This document shows, piece by piece, positions 16,830 through 25,401 of a stretch of DNA of 64,000 nt. The notes under the pieces were generated by a model. The model saw nothing but the letters and a program-made list of their open reading frames with translations. It was not told the DNA's origin and searched no databases. Positions within the stretch are counted from its first letter, which is position 1. Each line of letters begins with the position of its first letter. Source of the DNA: Bacteroidales bacterium (GTDB lineage: Bacteria; Bacteroidota; Bacteroidia; Bacteroidales; GCA-2748055). The translations under genes were made by a program, and so were the position numbers. The stretch lies in the NCBI GenBank assembly GCA_023138875.1, contig JAGLOO010000006.1, positions 103,086 to 167,085 of the forward strand, in the 5' to 3' direction.

Positions 16830-17546
16830 ATGAACTGGCGAACCCTGCGATATGATTACCTGCTCCTAAGGGGAGATCCAATGCTGATCCTCAGCATAGC
16901 TGTTCCCTTTATATTGTGGGCACTTATGCAATTTGTTTTCCCCTGGCTTGCTGAACTATTTCTGAACCGGTGGACCATTGACATAGTACCTTATTACCGG
17001 TTTGCAGGAACCTTATTTTCAATGCTGATCCCCATGATGTTTGGAATGGTATACGGTTTCATTCTTCTGGATGAACGCGACGGAGGTATTATTACAGCAG
17101 TCTCGGTAACACCTACAGGTAAAACAGGTTACCTGAAGCTACGGCTGGGCATACCGCTGATCCTGAGTCTGGCTTTTATTCTTCTTTTCCAGTTACTGCT
17201 AGACCTTTCGGACTCACTTGGCCCTTTGCAGATCATTTCCATTTCAGTGATCATTGCAAGCCAGGCCTTATTGCTTTTACTTTTTCTCGGTGCCTTTGCT
17301 GATAATAAGGTTGTTGGGATGGCCATCTCAAAAGGATTCGTCCTGTTATTGCTTGGCCCCATTCTCGATTACTTGCTACCTGAACCATACCATTGGATCG
17401 GTGCTTATAGTCCTTTGTTCTGGGCGTGCCGGTCTTTCCTGGCTGAAGAAACATCAACATTCTGGATCTTTTTTATAATTTCACTGGCCTTTCATGGCCT
17501 GCTGCTGCTATTACTGTTTCGCAAGTTCTCAAACCGAAGTGATTAA
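16830..17546 (+). CDS. ABC-2 type permease, second subunit
   Basis: A 238-residue membrane protein with about six helices. The cytoplasmic loop LLDERDGGIITAVSVTP is characteristic of the ABC-2 permeases in fluoroquinolone-type exporters. It completes the ATPase, permease, permease operon. The gene ends 23 bases before the nucleoside hydrolase start; the operon could continue. Confidence 0.82.
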   Translation: MNWRTLRYDYLLLRGDPMLILSIAVPFILWALMQFVFPWLAELFLNRWTIDIVPYYRFAGTLFSMLIPMMFGMVYGFILLDERDGGIITAVSVTPTGKTGYLKLRLGIPLILSLAFILLFQLLLDLSDSLGPLQIISISVIIASQALLLLLFLGAFADNKVVGMAISKGFVLLLLGPILDYLLPEPYHWIGAYSPLFWACRSFLAEETSTFWIFFIISLAFHGLLLLLLFRKFSNRSD

Positions 17547-17569
17547 TTAAACAACCATAATCCATACAC

Positions 17570-18589
17570 ATGAAGACTACATTCACACTTCCATTTATTT
17601 GCCTGATCATTTTATGGACAGTCATTGGCTGCACAACAACCAGCAGCCCGGGCGGGGATCAGAAGTCAGGGATCCCTGTAATCTTCGATACTGATGCGAA
17701 CAATGAGCTGGATGACCAGCATGCACTGGCTTACCTTCTGCTGAATGACAACACATTTGATGTAATCGGTATCACTGTAAATGCTACCTGGAGCGGAGGA
17801 GGGATTGAAGGGCATTACAAAGAAGCCGAACGGGTTACGGACCTGTGCGGTTTAAAAGGCCAGATTCCCATCCTGAAGGGTGCCAATGGCGGATTTCCCG
17901 AGATCATGGACCATACCGGAGATCCTGCCTTTGACGGATCGGAGGCCGTGGATTTCATATTAGAGCAGTCCAGGAAAAAACGGGATACTCCTCTGATGGT
18001 CCTGGCAGTCGGGAAACTAACCAACGTAGCGCTGGCTTTGAAGAAGGACCCCTCCATTGCCGAACGGATCAGGGTTGTCTGGCTGGGTTCAAACTATCCT
18101 GAGCCTGGAGAATATAATCAGGATAACGATACATTATCCATGAGCTATATCCTGAAAACCAATGTGCCGTTTGAGATGGTAACGGTCCGGGGTGGGAAGT
18201 CCACAGGAACAGCAGCCGTAACAATGACAAAGCAGGAGATCTTAAACAAAATGCCTGGTCTCGGCCCTGAGGCATCGGATCCGGTGACCGGCAGGCATGG
18301 AGGAAGTTTTACAAATTTTGGTGACTATTCGGTCAACCTGTTTGAACATATCGACTATCATGATGAAAGCCAATCACGCGCCTTGTTCGATATGGCTGCT
18401 GTGGCCATTGTAAAGGATCCATTCTGGGCTTCCAGTGTTGAAATCCCCTGTCCCGTGTTAATTGATAACCAATGGGTGGAGCAGCCTGGCAATGAACGAA
18501 AAATTATGGTTTGGGAGAACTTCAACAGGAATGAGATCATTGCTGATTTCTATTCCACCTTTGAAATTAACCCGGGCGCAGGTAATTAG
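17570..18589 (+). CDS. Nucleoside hydrolase lipoprotein
   Basis: A 339-residue protein with a lipoprotein signal (TVIGCTT, Cys at about 21). The calcium-binding signature of inosine/uridine-preferring hydrolases is present as IFDTDANNELDDQHAL (about 39). VLAVGKLTNVALAL (about 144) and the late ALFDMAAVAIVKDP segment are also typical. Members cleave the N-glycosidic bond of ribonucleosides; this one would act outside the cytoplasm as a membrane-anchored protein. Exported members of the family in Bacteroidota can have other substrates, so specificity is open. Confidence 0.87.
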   Translation: MKTTFTLPFICLIILWTVIGCTTTSSPGGDQKSGIPVIFDTDANNELDDQHALAYLLLNDNTFDVIGITVNATWSGGGIEGHYKEAERVTDLCGLKGQIPILKGANGGFPEIMDHTGDPAFDGSEAVDFILEQSRKKRDTPLMVLAVGKLTNVALALKKDPSIAERIRVVWLGSNYPEPGEYNQDNDTLSMSYILKTNVPFEMVTVRGGKSTGTAAVTMTKQEILNKMPGLGPEASDPVTGRHGGSFTNFGDYSVNLFEHIDYHDESQSRALFDMAAVAIVKDPFWASSVEIPCPVLIDNQWVEQPGNERKIMVWENFNRNEIIADFYSTFEINPGAGN

Positions 18590-18626
18590 ATGTTCGGGAA
18601 GTTGAAACCACTAATATCTACAAATT

Positions 18627-19589
18627 ATGAAAAGAAGAAATTTTTTAACCGTTTCAGCCATATCGGTTCCACTTATCAGCATATTCCCTGCGAGCCTCTC
18701 CTCCATCGGGCGCGAGACCATGAAAGGTAAAATTGAAAAGCGTTCACTGGGAAAGACCGGAGAAAAGTTGTCCATCATTGGATTTGGAGGCATCGTGGTG
18801 ATGGATGCCACAACTGAACAGGCATCGGCCCGGGTCAGGGAGGCCATCGATTATGGTATTAATTACTTCGATGTAGCTCCTTCATACGGTAATGCGGAAG
18901 AGATGCTGGGTCCGGCCCTCAAACCATACCGCAAGGATGTATTCCTGGCCTGCAAAACAGGAGAACGCAAAAAGGAAGGTGCCCGGAAAGAATTGGAGCA
19001 GTCACTAAAAAACCTCCAGACCGATCATTTTGATCTCTACCAGCTGCATGCTGTCACCAGCCTTGGAGATGTGGACACCGTTTTCAGCAAAGGAGGTGCC
19101 ATGGAAACATTCCTTGAAGCCAGGGAGGAAGGAAAGGTCCGGTTTCTCGGATTCTCGGCCCATTCTGTTGAAGCTGCCATGGCACTTATGGAACGATTTG
19201 ACTTCGATACCATTCTTTTCCCATTCAATTTTGCTACCTGGTATGCGGGTAATTTTGGTCCGCAGATAATGGAAAAAGCGAAAGAAAAAGAGATGGGGAT
19301 CCTGGCCCTGAAAGCCATGGCATGGCGCCCCTGGGAAGAAGGAGAAAAAAAAACAAATTCAAAAACATGGTATAAACCGCTTCCGGGCCCGGAAGAAGCC
19401 AACCAGGGACTCCGATTCACACTATCCCATCCAGTCACCGCTGCCATACCGCCCGGTCATGAGGATCTCTTCACCATGGCCCTGAAACTGGCAACGGATT
19501 TCAAACCCATGGACAAGGAAGAGATCAAGGCAATCAAGGAGAAGGCCATGAAGACCAATCCCCTGTTCAGGTACCCCATGGAGACCTGA
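18627..19589 (+). CDS. Exported aldo/keto reductase
   Basis: A 320-residue protein with a Tat-like N-terminus (MKRRNFLTVSAIS). The aldo/keto reductase barrel starts at about 35: KRSLGKTGEKLSIIGFGG, then INYFDVAPSYGNAEEMLG with the catalytic Asp and Tyr, LACKTGER with the Lys, and DLYQLHAV with the His. NADPH-dependent carbonyl reduction is the family role. Export through Tat suggests that it folds with its cofactor before translocation. It is followed by a transposase remnant. Confidence 0.86.
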   Translation: MKRRNFLTVSAISVPLISIFPASLSSIGRETMKGKIEKRSLGKTGEKLSIIGFGGIVVMDATTEQASARVREAIDYGINYFDVAPSYGNAEEMLGPALKPYRKDVFLACKTGERKKEGARKELEQSLKNLQTDHFDLYQLHAVTSLGDVDTVFSKGGAMETFLEAREEGKVRFLGFSAHSVEAAMALMERFDFDTILFPFNFATWYAGNFGPQIMEKAKEKEMGILALKAMAWRPWEEGEKKTNSKTWYKPLPGPEEANQGLRFTLSHPVTAAIPPGHEDLFTMALKLATDFKPMDKEEIKAIKEKAMKTNPLFRYPMET

Positions 19590-19625
19590 TGATCCATGAT
19601 TACTCCGGAATATACAGAAATGTGT

Positions 19626-19693
19626 AGGTGGAATTGAATTCAGGGTGTCCTTTCACCTCCAGTTCCACCTGTTTTCGTCATTGGGACACCCTG
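19626..19693. repeat. Interleaved inverted repeats beside transposase remnant
   Basis: CAGGGTGTCC (19641-19650) is the exact inverse of GGACACCCTG (19684-19693). AGGTGGAA (19626-19633) is the inverse of TTCCACCT (19663-19670). The two pairs interlock rather than nest. One of the GGGTGTCC ends may be the terminal repeat of the adjacent IS1634-type element. No partner was found near its other end at about 20.5 kb. Confidence 0.4.
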
Positions 19694-19701
19694 GCCGGAT
19701 T

Positions 19702-20467
19702 TCATATGATTTTGCCCACCATCTCCTGCTCATCAGTCCACTCAAATGGGATGACTTCACATTGATCAGTCTCCGAGATTCGAAAAGCCCTTTCGATATG
19801 CCACAACTGGTTATAATTCTGAATAACGTTTTTGGCTGATAGCCTGGTATTGGTCACGTACCCCTTAAGTCCATCCCATTCATCGTCTGCTTCGAACTTC
19901 TCGTAGTCAATCTCGATTTTGATATCCCCTTCCAGTTTCAAGTATTTGTTGTATCCTCGGTTATTAATATGGCTCTTGGTAAGCTTTCCCTTATTCAGAT
20001 TTTTCTCCAGCCTCTTAAGGCCGCGTTCCCGGTTCCTCTTGTCCCTTTCAGCACGCTTTGCACTGTAGCTAACGATCAAACGCAAACCATCTTGCTTCTT
20101 GATAATTGAAACATCTCCATCAGCTAATTCCAAGGCCAATATCTGTTCCTTCAAGAATAAACTCGTATTGCTGGGATGTAAAGTCTTTGATGTTCGGAGC
20201 GGATAATAATCCTGCATCTGCTATTACTATGGGCCTGGATAAATTAAATCGCTGCTGAAATTGTTCCAATACCGGAATAAGGGTGTGCCCTTCGTATTTG
20301 TTCCCTTCAAACAACTCGTAACCGATGGGATATCCATTGGAGCCAACCAACAAACCAGGAAGAATCTGGGGATATTGAGCCACAACACCATGTGGCAGGA
20401 GATATCCCACTCCATAATTGGGAACAACAACCGAAAAACAGAAAGGGGGAAAACTTAAAAAAAACAT
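19702..20467 (-). mobile_element. IS1634-type transposase, truncated and frameshifted
   Basis: Two overlapping minus-strand frames carry one transposase. The upstream part has PQILPGLLVGSNGYPIGYEL and IVIADAGLLSAPNI, which holds a DDE-type Asp. After a frameshift near 20.15 kb come RLIVSYSAKRAERDKRNR, LKGYVTNTRLSA and YNQLWHIERAFRISETD, a motif typical of the IS1634/IS4-like group with the final Glu. The N-terminal domain is missing and the C-terminus is shortened. The flank 20468-20664 holds only an inverted repeat GGATAG/CTATCC and the leader of the next gene. The element is not functional. Confidence 0.8.
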
Positions 20468-20664
20468 CGCAAAAACAATTAACCGCCAGTCGAACAGGAC
20501 TATCGGGTAGGATAGCTATGCCCTATCCATGAATCAGAAATAATGGCCATCAGAAAATGAAGCGAAGCGGAATCGCTGGTAAAAAAAAGTGGTTGAAGGT
20601 ATTTACCCGAAAAAGTGTTATATTTTAAAACATTTTATCAAACGTTTTAACCTGAAACAGCTCA

Positions 20665-23600
20665 ATGAATGCAATAAATAAAGGACTGACCGTTCCGCTC
20701 TCTCTTGTGGTATTTCTAAACTGCAGCCTGCTGCTGAACGCACAGATGCTGGCCGATTTTGAAACGCCGGAAACTTCACCCCAATTCACAGCCGAAGGAG
20801 CCACAGCCGTTGTTGCCAATCCCGATAAAACCGGCATTAATTCAAGCGATAGTGTGGGTTTTTACAATAAGATCGAAGGAAACTGGCACTATGTTTCCCT
20901 CCACTTCCCGGATACGGTGAAGATCCGGCATAACAATACGCTCACCTTCAAGCTCCGGACCAGCACCCAGGGAAGGATCTATGCAAAGTTCTACAATGGC
21001 AGCGATGTGGTGATTGAGCATTGGGCCCCTGAATGGAATTTCAAGCCCACTCCCAATACCTGGACGGAGTGTGCCATGGACATGACAGACGCCATGGGAA
21101 AACAGTTTACCATGCTTCAACTTGCTGCCTGCGTGGATAACACTGCAGAGGCCAATGTCTGGTTCGACGATGTTCAATTGACCAATCCGGATGCGGGTGA
21201 CGGAACACCTGTATTGCTCTTCACGGTATCAGACAGGAGCATCGTCCTCGGGGAGGAAATCACATTTGACGCTACGGAGTCCTATGATTTTGACGGGGAG
21301 ATTGTTGATTATCACTGGGACTACGGAGACGGGAATTCCGGATCAGGTTCTGTGGCAAGTCACACCTACACATCAGACAGTGTATATACAGTCACCCTGA
21401 CCATCACCGATAATGACGGCAAAACCGCTGCCGGATCAGAGATGATCTTCGTTATCCATCCGGATGACGGCTTGAGTCATCCTGTGTTTGTTACCTCTGA
21501 ACCGGAAACCCATCAGAAGATCGAGACCATTTTTCAGTCGAGAAAGCAGTATGGAAATGCGTTTGATCCGGATCAGGTGAAGATTGATGCCATGGTCACT
21601 TACCCCGACGGTGACTCAGCTTTAATCCCCTGCTTCTTTTACGTGCCTGTGAATTATATTGATGATAACTGGATGCCCGATCCGGACCACCGGTCATGGA
21701 TGCTCAGGTTCATGTCTGAACAGGAAGGCACCCATTCAGTGAAATTCATCATGGCGGATATGGATGGCACCTGGTCATCAGAACCATACCATGTGGAAGT
21801 AACATCCGGGAATTCCCGGGGAGTGGTCAGGGAGGATCCTGACAACCGGCAGTATTTCCGGCATTCCACCGGAGAACCATTTTATCCCATGGGGATCAAC
21901 ATCGGGTGGAACAGCATTGAGAATTATACCCAGATCCTCAATAATCTTTCCGCAGGCAGGGCAAACACATTCAGGTACTGGCATACTCCCTTTGCCTGGC
22001 AGGCACTTGAGTGGAGTGAAGACTACCATTATAACTACAAAGGATTGGGAATATACAACCAGGAAGCAGCTGCAATGAGCGATTCAATAGTGGAACTCAG
22101 CGAATCACTGGATATGTATATGCAACTGGCCATCTTCCAGCATGGCCCGTTTTCTGAGAATGTGGACGCTATGTGGGATACCAATCCTTACAACAGTGCC
22201 AATGGCGGATATATAGACCAGGCCGAGGAATTTTTCTACAACGACAGCTGTATATTGCAGACAAAAAAACTTCTGCGATACATTGTCGCCCGCTGGGCCT
22301 ACTCCAGCAACCTGTTTGCATGGGAATTCTTTAATGAAGTGCAGTTTACCGGTATGCATAACAGCCAGAGTGACCTGTGGTTCCCGGGTGTGGTCAGCTG
22401 GCACAGTGAAATGAGCCGGTACATGGAGTCGATCGATCCCTACAACCACCTGCAGACAACCAGTGCAGCCACCGGACAGCTGGCGGTGTTAGACACTATT
22501 GAAACCCTTGACAATTTGCAATACCACCTCTACGATGAGGAAAGTACATTGCTGAATACCCAGATCGGCCTGGACTACAGGTTCAGGAATGAGCTGACCC
22601 ATAGCTCCATCATCAATGGTGAATACGGAACCCGAAACGCAGCAGATACACCCTTTGATATGCAGCGGAATGCCATCTGGAATGGGATCATGACCCGGGT
22701 ACCAAGGTACATGTGGATCTGGGAACACTACCTTGATCCCTCATGGGCAGGGCTGTTTTCCATGCCAGGTCAATACCTTGAGGATGAAATCCTTGCCCTG
22801 GAAGAGGACCTGAAAGATCATACATTCACAACAGCTCATCCTGATAAACAGTTTCGGTCCCTGGGAATGGCCGGCGATTCATCGTATTATGGTTACATCT
22901 ACGATCCTGGAAACGGGATGAATATTGCCGGCGCCACTTTGACCATCGGTGATCTTCCCATAGCCAATTACAGCATGATCTTTTACCTGCCGGTTTCCGG
23001 TGAAGTCATCGAAAATGACAGTATTGCCCTGATTGAAGGAACTCACATGCTGGATTTACCCACCTTCTCAAAAGGGATAGCATTTAAGGTAAAATACCAT
23101 TCTGATTATTTGCTGCCCCTGGCCAATGCAGGCAATGACACGGTTGTGGCGGTTGGGATGCCGGTAATTGTAACCGGTAAGCTCAGTTCGTCTCCGGTTA
23201 CTGAGACCCTCACCTATCATTGGAGCCTTGAAGAAAAACCTGAAGGGAGCGCAGTGAATATAGCTGATTCTACGGCCATGCAATTTCAAATTGTACCGGA
23301 TATGGCCGGAATCTACCGGTTTAACCTCGTGGTTGGTGATGGCCAGAACACAAGTGTTCCGGATCAGTTAGTGGTGCGTGGCTCTTTGCCCCCTGTGGCT
23401 GTGGCACCATCCGATACTACCGTATCCATCAAGGAGACTTATGTTCGGCTGAACGGTTCGGGCAGCTATGATCCTGACGGGGATGAACTGTTATTTTCAT
23501 GGGTACTGCTGTCAGCTCCCGAAGAGAGTGAAAAAATGATATATGAGGAAGATTCACATGAAGTGATTCTCAAAACAGATGCTGAAGGGATGTTTGTCAT

Positions 23601-23949
23601 CGAGCTGACCGTTAGCGATGGGGTTTCTGAGAGTCAACCTGATACTGTGAATGTAACAGTAGTGAGCGACGGGACCGGTCTGGCAAACTCTGGATCTGCC
23701 GAAGATTTTAATATATTCCCCAATCCTACTTCCGGTAAACTTCTGATTTCATCATTAAAAAATGACCAGGTTGAAAAGATTGAAATCATTGATCTGAACG
23801 GGCAAGTCCTCACCATGATTGTACCCCCGCATACTCTCCCTGCAGATTTTGAAATTGATCTGCGGAAATATACCCATTCCGGACAGTTGCTGGTGATCAG
23901 GATCACAGTCGATCAAAAAATCATCTGTAAGAAAGTCTTAATCCAATAG
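20665..23949 (+). CDS. DUF5060/GH5-like glycoside hydrolase with PKD and T9SS domains
   Basis: A 1094-residue secreted protein. In order: signal peptide (1-27), a carbohydrate-binding-like beta-sandwich (about 30-175, ending VWFDDVQL), a PKD domain (about 185-270, YHWDYGDGNSGSGS), a DUF5060 domain (about 275-375), and a TIM-barrel glycosidase (about 385-710). Two PKD/Ig-like domains follow (about 815-1005), then a T9SS type A domain (NIFPNPTSGKL to the end). In the barrel, Glu558 (WEFFNEVQF) and Glu653 (INGEYGT) sit where clan GH-A enzymes carry acid/base and nucleophile. Expected role: cell-surface or secreted degradation of a polysaccharide of unknown identity. A remnant of a related gene follows immediately. 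Confidence 0.86.
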   Translation: MNAINKGLTVPLSLVVFLNCSLLLNAQMLADFETPETSPQFTAEGATAVVANPDKTGINSSDSVGFYNKIEGNWHYVSLHFPDTVKIRHNNTLTFKLRTSTQGRIYAKFYNGSDVVIEHWAPEWNFKPTPNTWTECAMDMTDAMGKQFTMLQLAACVDNTAEANVWFDDVQLTNPDAGDGTPVLLFTVSDRSIVLGEEITFDATESYDFDGEIVDYHWDYGDGNSGSGSVASHTYTSDSVYTVTLTITDNDGKTAAGSEMIFVIHPDDGLSHPVFVTSEPETHQKIETIFQSRKQYGNAFDPDQVKIDAMVTYPDGDSALIPCFFYVPVNYIDDNWMPDPDHRSWMLRFMSEQEGTHSVKFIMADMDGTWSSEPYHVEVTSGNSRGVVREDPDNRQYFRHSTGEPFYPMGINIGWNSIENYTQILNNLSAGRANTFRYWHTPFAWQALEWSEDYHYNYKGLGIYNQEAAAMSDSIVELSESLDMYMQLAIFQHGPFSENVDAMWDTNPYNSANGGYIDQAEEFFYNDSCILQTKKLLRYIVARWAYSSNLFAWEFFNEVQFTGMHNSQSDLWFPGVVSWHSEMSRYMESIDPYNHLQTTSAATGQLAVLDTIETLDNLQYHLYDEESTLLNTQIGLDYRFRNELTHSSIINGEYGTRNAADTPFDMQRNAIWNGIMTRVPRYMWIWEHYLDPSWAGLFSMPGQYLEDEILALEEDLKDHTFTTAHPDKQFRSLGMAGDSSYYGYIYDPGNGMNIAGATLTIGDLPIANYSMIFYLPVSGEVIENDSIALIEGTHMLDLPTFSKGIAFKVKYHSDYLLPLANAGNDTVVAVGMPVIVTGKLSSSPVTETLTYHWSLEEKPEGSAVNIADSTAMQFQIVPDMAGIYRFNLVVGDGQNTSVPDQLVVRGSLPPVAVAPSDTTVSIKETYVRLNGSGSYDPDGDELLFSWVLLSAPEESEKMIYEEDSHEVILKTDAEGMFVIELTVSDGVSESQPDTVNVTVVSDGTGLANSGSAEDFNIFPNPTSGKLLISSLKNDQVEKIEIIDLNGQVLTMIVPPHTLPADFEIDLRKYTHSGQLLVIRITVDQKIICKKVLIQ

Positions 23950-23985
23950 AACCCAGATCATGAATAAGCATTTCCTCAGATCCGG

Positions 23986-24302
23986 ATGATTCGCTCATCC
24001 GGCAATACCATCGGACTCTATCAAAAACTGGAGCTTTCGATGAATCTTCAGGTGGAATATGAAAACCCATTTGATCCCGGCCAGCTGGACATCATTGCCA
24101 GCTTCATTTCACCATCGGGGAGACAACCAGTGATAACAGAACATTCTCCGCTGTAGAATCAGTTCATCATGGTCCCATTCGTACTGCATCCAACAAGCGT
24201 TACCTTGAGCATGCCGATGGCACCCCGTGGTACGGCATTGGGCTCTGGTACAATGGCAGCACGGACACTGAAGTGCTTGATGAACTGGAACCGGTGGAGT
24301 AG
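23986..24302 (+). pseudogene. Remnant of a second DUF5060 glycosidase gene
   Basis: A first frame from 23986 reads LYQKLELSMNLQVEY, then NPFDPGQLDIIASFISPSG, the start of a DUF5060 domain, and stops at 24154. A different frame from 24180 reads RYLEHADGTPWYGIGLWYN, the DUF5060-to-barrel junction, and stops at 24300. Nothing of the barrel remains. It lies directly behind the intact paralogue, so it is likely the rest of a tandem duplication. Confidence 0.7.
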
Positions 24303-24304
24303 GT

Positions 24305-25222
24305 CTATTCAGGAATCGGAATATTGAACACCAGCCGGAGATTCAGGATGATCCCATCGTTGAAGGTGATATTCTTCACCGTCCTGTTGTCGCCGAAAGC
24401 AACCAGCGGGATTGCAAAACTCACCTTCTGGTCACCGGCATACTGCTTATAACTTCTTCCGAAGGAACGTCCTACCCGTCCCTCCACATAGAAGTTTCCG
24501 AACATCCTCTGCCGGGCAAACAACGACAGGTCAATGCTCTGGCGCTCCATGTAATCACCCGAATATGCATCATCCCCCATGTAATAGGTGGTGATCAGGC
24601 CGAAATGGCTGAATCCGGCAGTCAGGTTATCATTTACCTTGTAATTCACCTTGGCATACACGGGCAGCATACCGACAATGCTCCATTTGCCGGATAGTTG
24701 CCAGTTCAGATTAACAAGCGGCACCAGGTATGGCCCAAACAATTCCTGGTTATACAATGCACCGAAGCCCATGGTAAGCTCATCATGAAACTTCTTCTCA
24801 TACATTAACAGTGCCCCCAGTTGGATACTATTTACATCCACATTCTTAAAATCGGTCATTAACCGGGGAGCAAACAGTATCTGTATGCTCCGTCCATTAC
24901 TGAATCGCTGTAACAATCCTGTTCTTAGTATGAAACCATTGATATTGATAGGGTTGGCAATACCAGCCGGAATTTCTGAATCTCCCTGCACATTGAAATA
25001 GAAATGATTCAGATTGTTTACTATGATGGTGTTTTCGGAAAGCTGTATGGGTGCTGTAAGGCTAAGGAAGGTGCCTGCCTCAGTAGCAAAACCCTGATAA
25101 GTTTCCTTATATGATTGAGGGAGGCCATAGCGTCCTGAAATTGTAAGAATGTCGAGGGTTTGCTGAGCTGGTAAGAGAATACACATGCAGGCGATCACCA
25201 GTAAGATGGAAAGACGTTTCAT
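24305..25222 (-). CDS. DUF6268-like outer-membrane barrel protein
   Basis: A 305-residue protein; the ATG at 25222 gives the signal peptide (MKRLSILLVIACMCILLPAQ). The remainder alternates hydrophobic and polar residues in amphipathic strands, with a C-terminal strand LRLVFNIPIPE as in outer-membrane barrels. The pattern resembles the DUF6268 family. The function is unknown. The 180 bases upstream contain no recognisable gene. Confidence 0.65.
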   Translation of the reverse strand: MKRLSILLVIACMCILLPAQQTLDILTISGRYGLPQSYKETYQGFATEAGTFLSLTAPIQLSENTIIVNNLNHFYFNVQGDSEIPAGIANPININGFILRTGLLQRFSNGRSIQILFAPRLMTDFKNVDVNSIQLGALLMYEKKFHDELTMGFGALYNQELFGPYLVPLVNLNWQLSGKWSIVGMLPVYAKVNYKVNDNLTAGFSHFGLITTYYMGDDAYSGDYMERQSIDLSLFARQRMFGNFYVEGRVGRSFGRSYKQYAGDQKVSFAIPLVAFGDNRTVKNITFNDGIILNLRLVFNIPIPE

Positions 25223-25401
25223 GTGAATATGTTTTAGTTGGTTGTAGTTGTTCAATTAAAGATACGAAATATTCAACATCAATTGCTGGATCGAATTGAC
25301 TGAAGGAAACTGCCTTAAGCCCGATACAATCGATGGAGTGGCCTGTCTTGAAGCCATCAGTGAAGTCTTCAACTAACCAATTTGTTTTTCCCGACCAGGT
25401 T

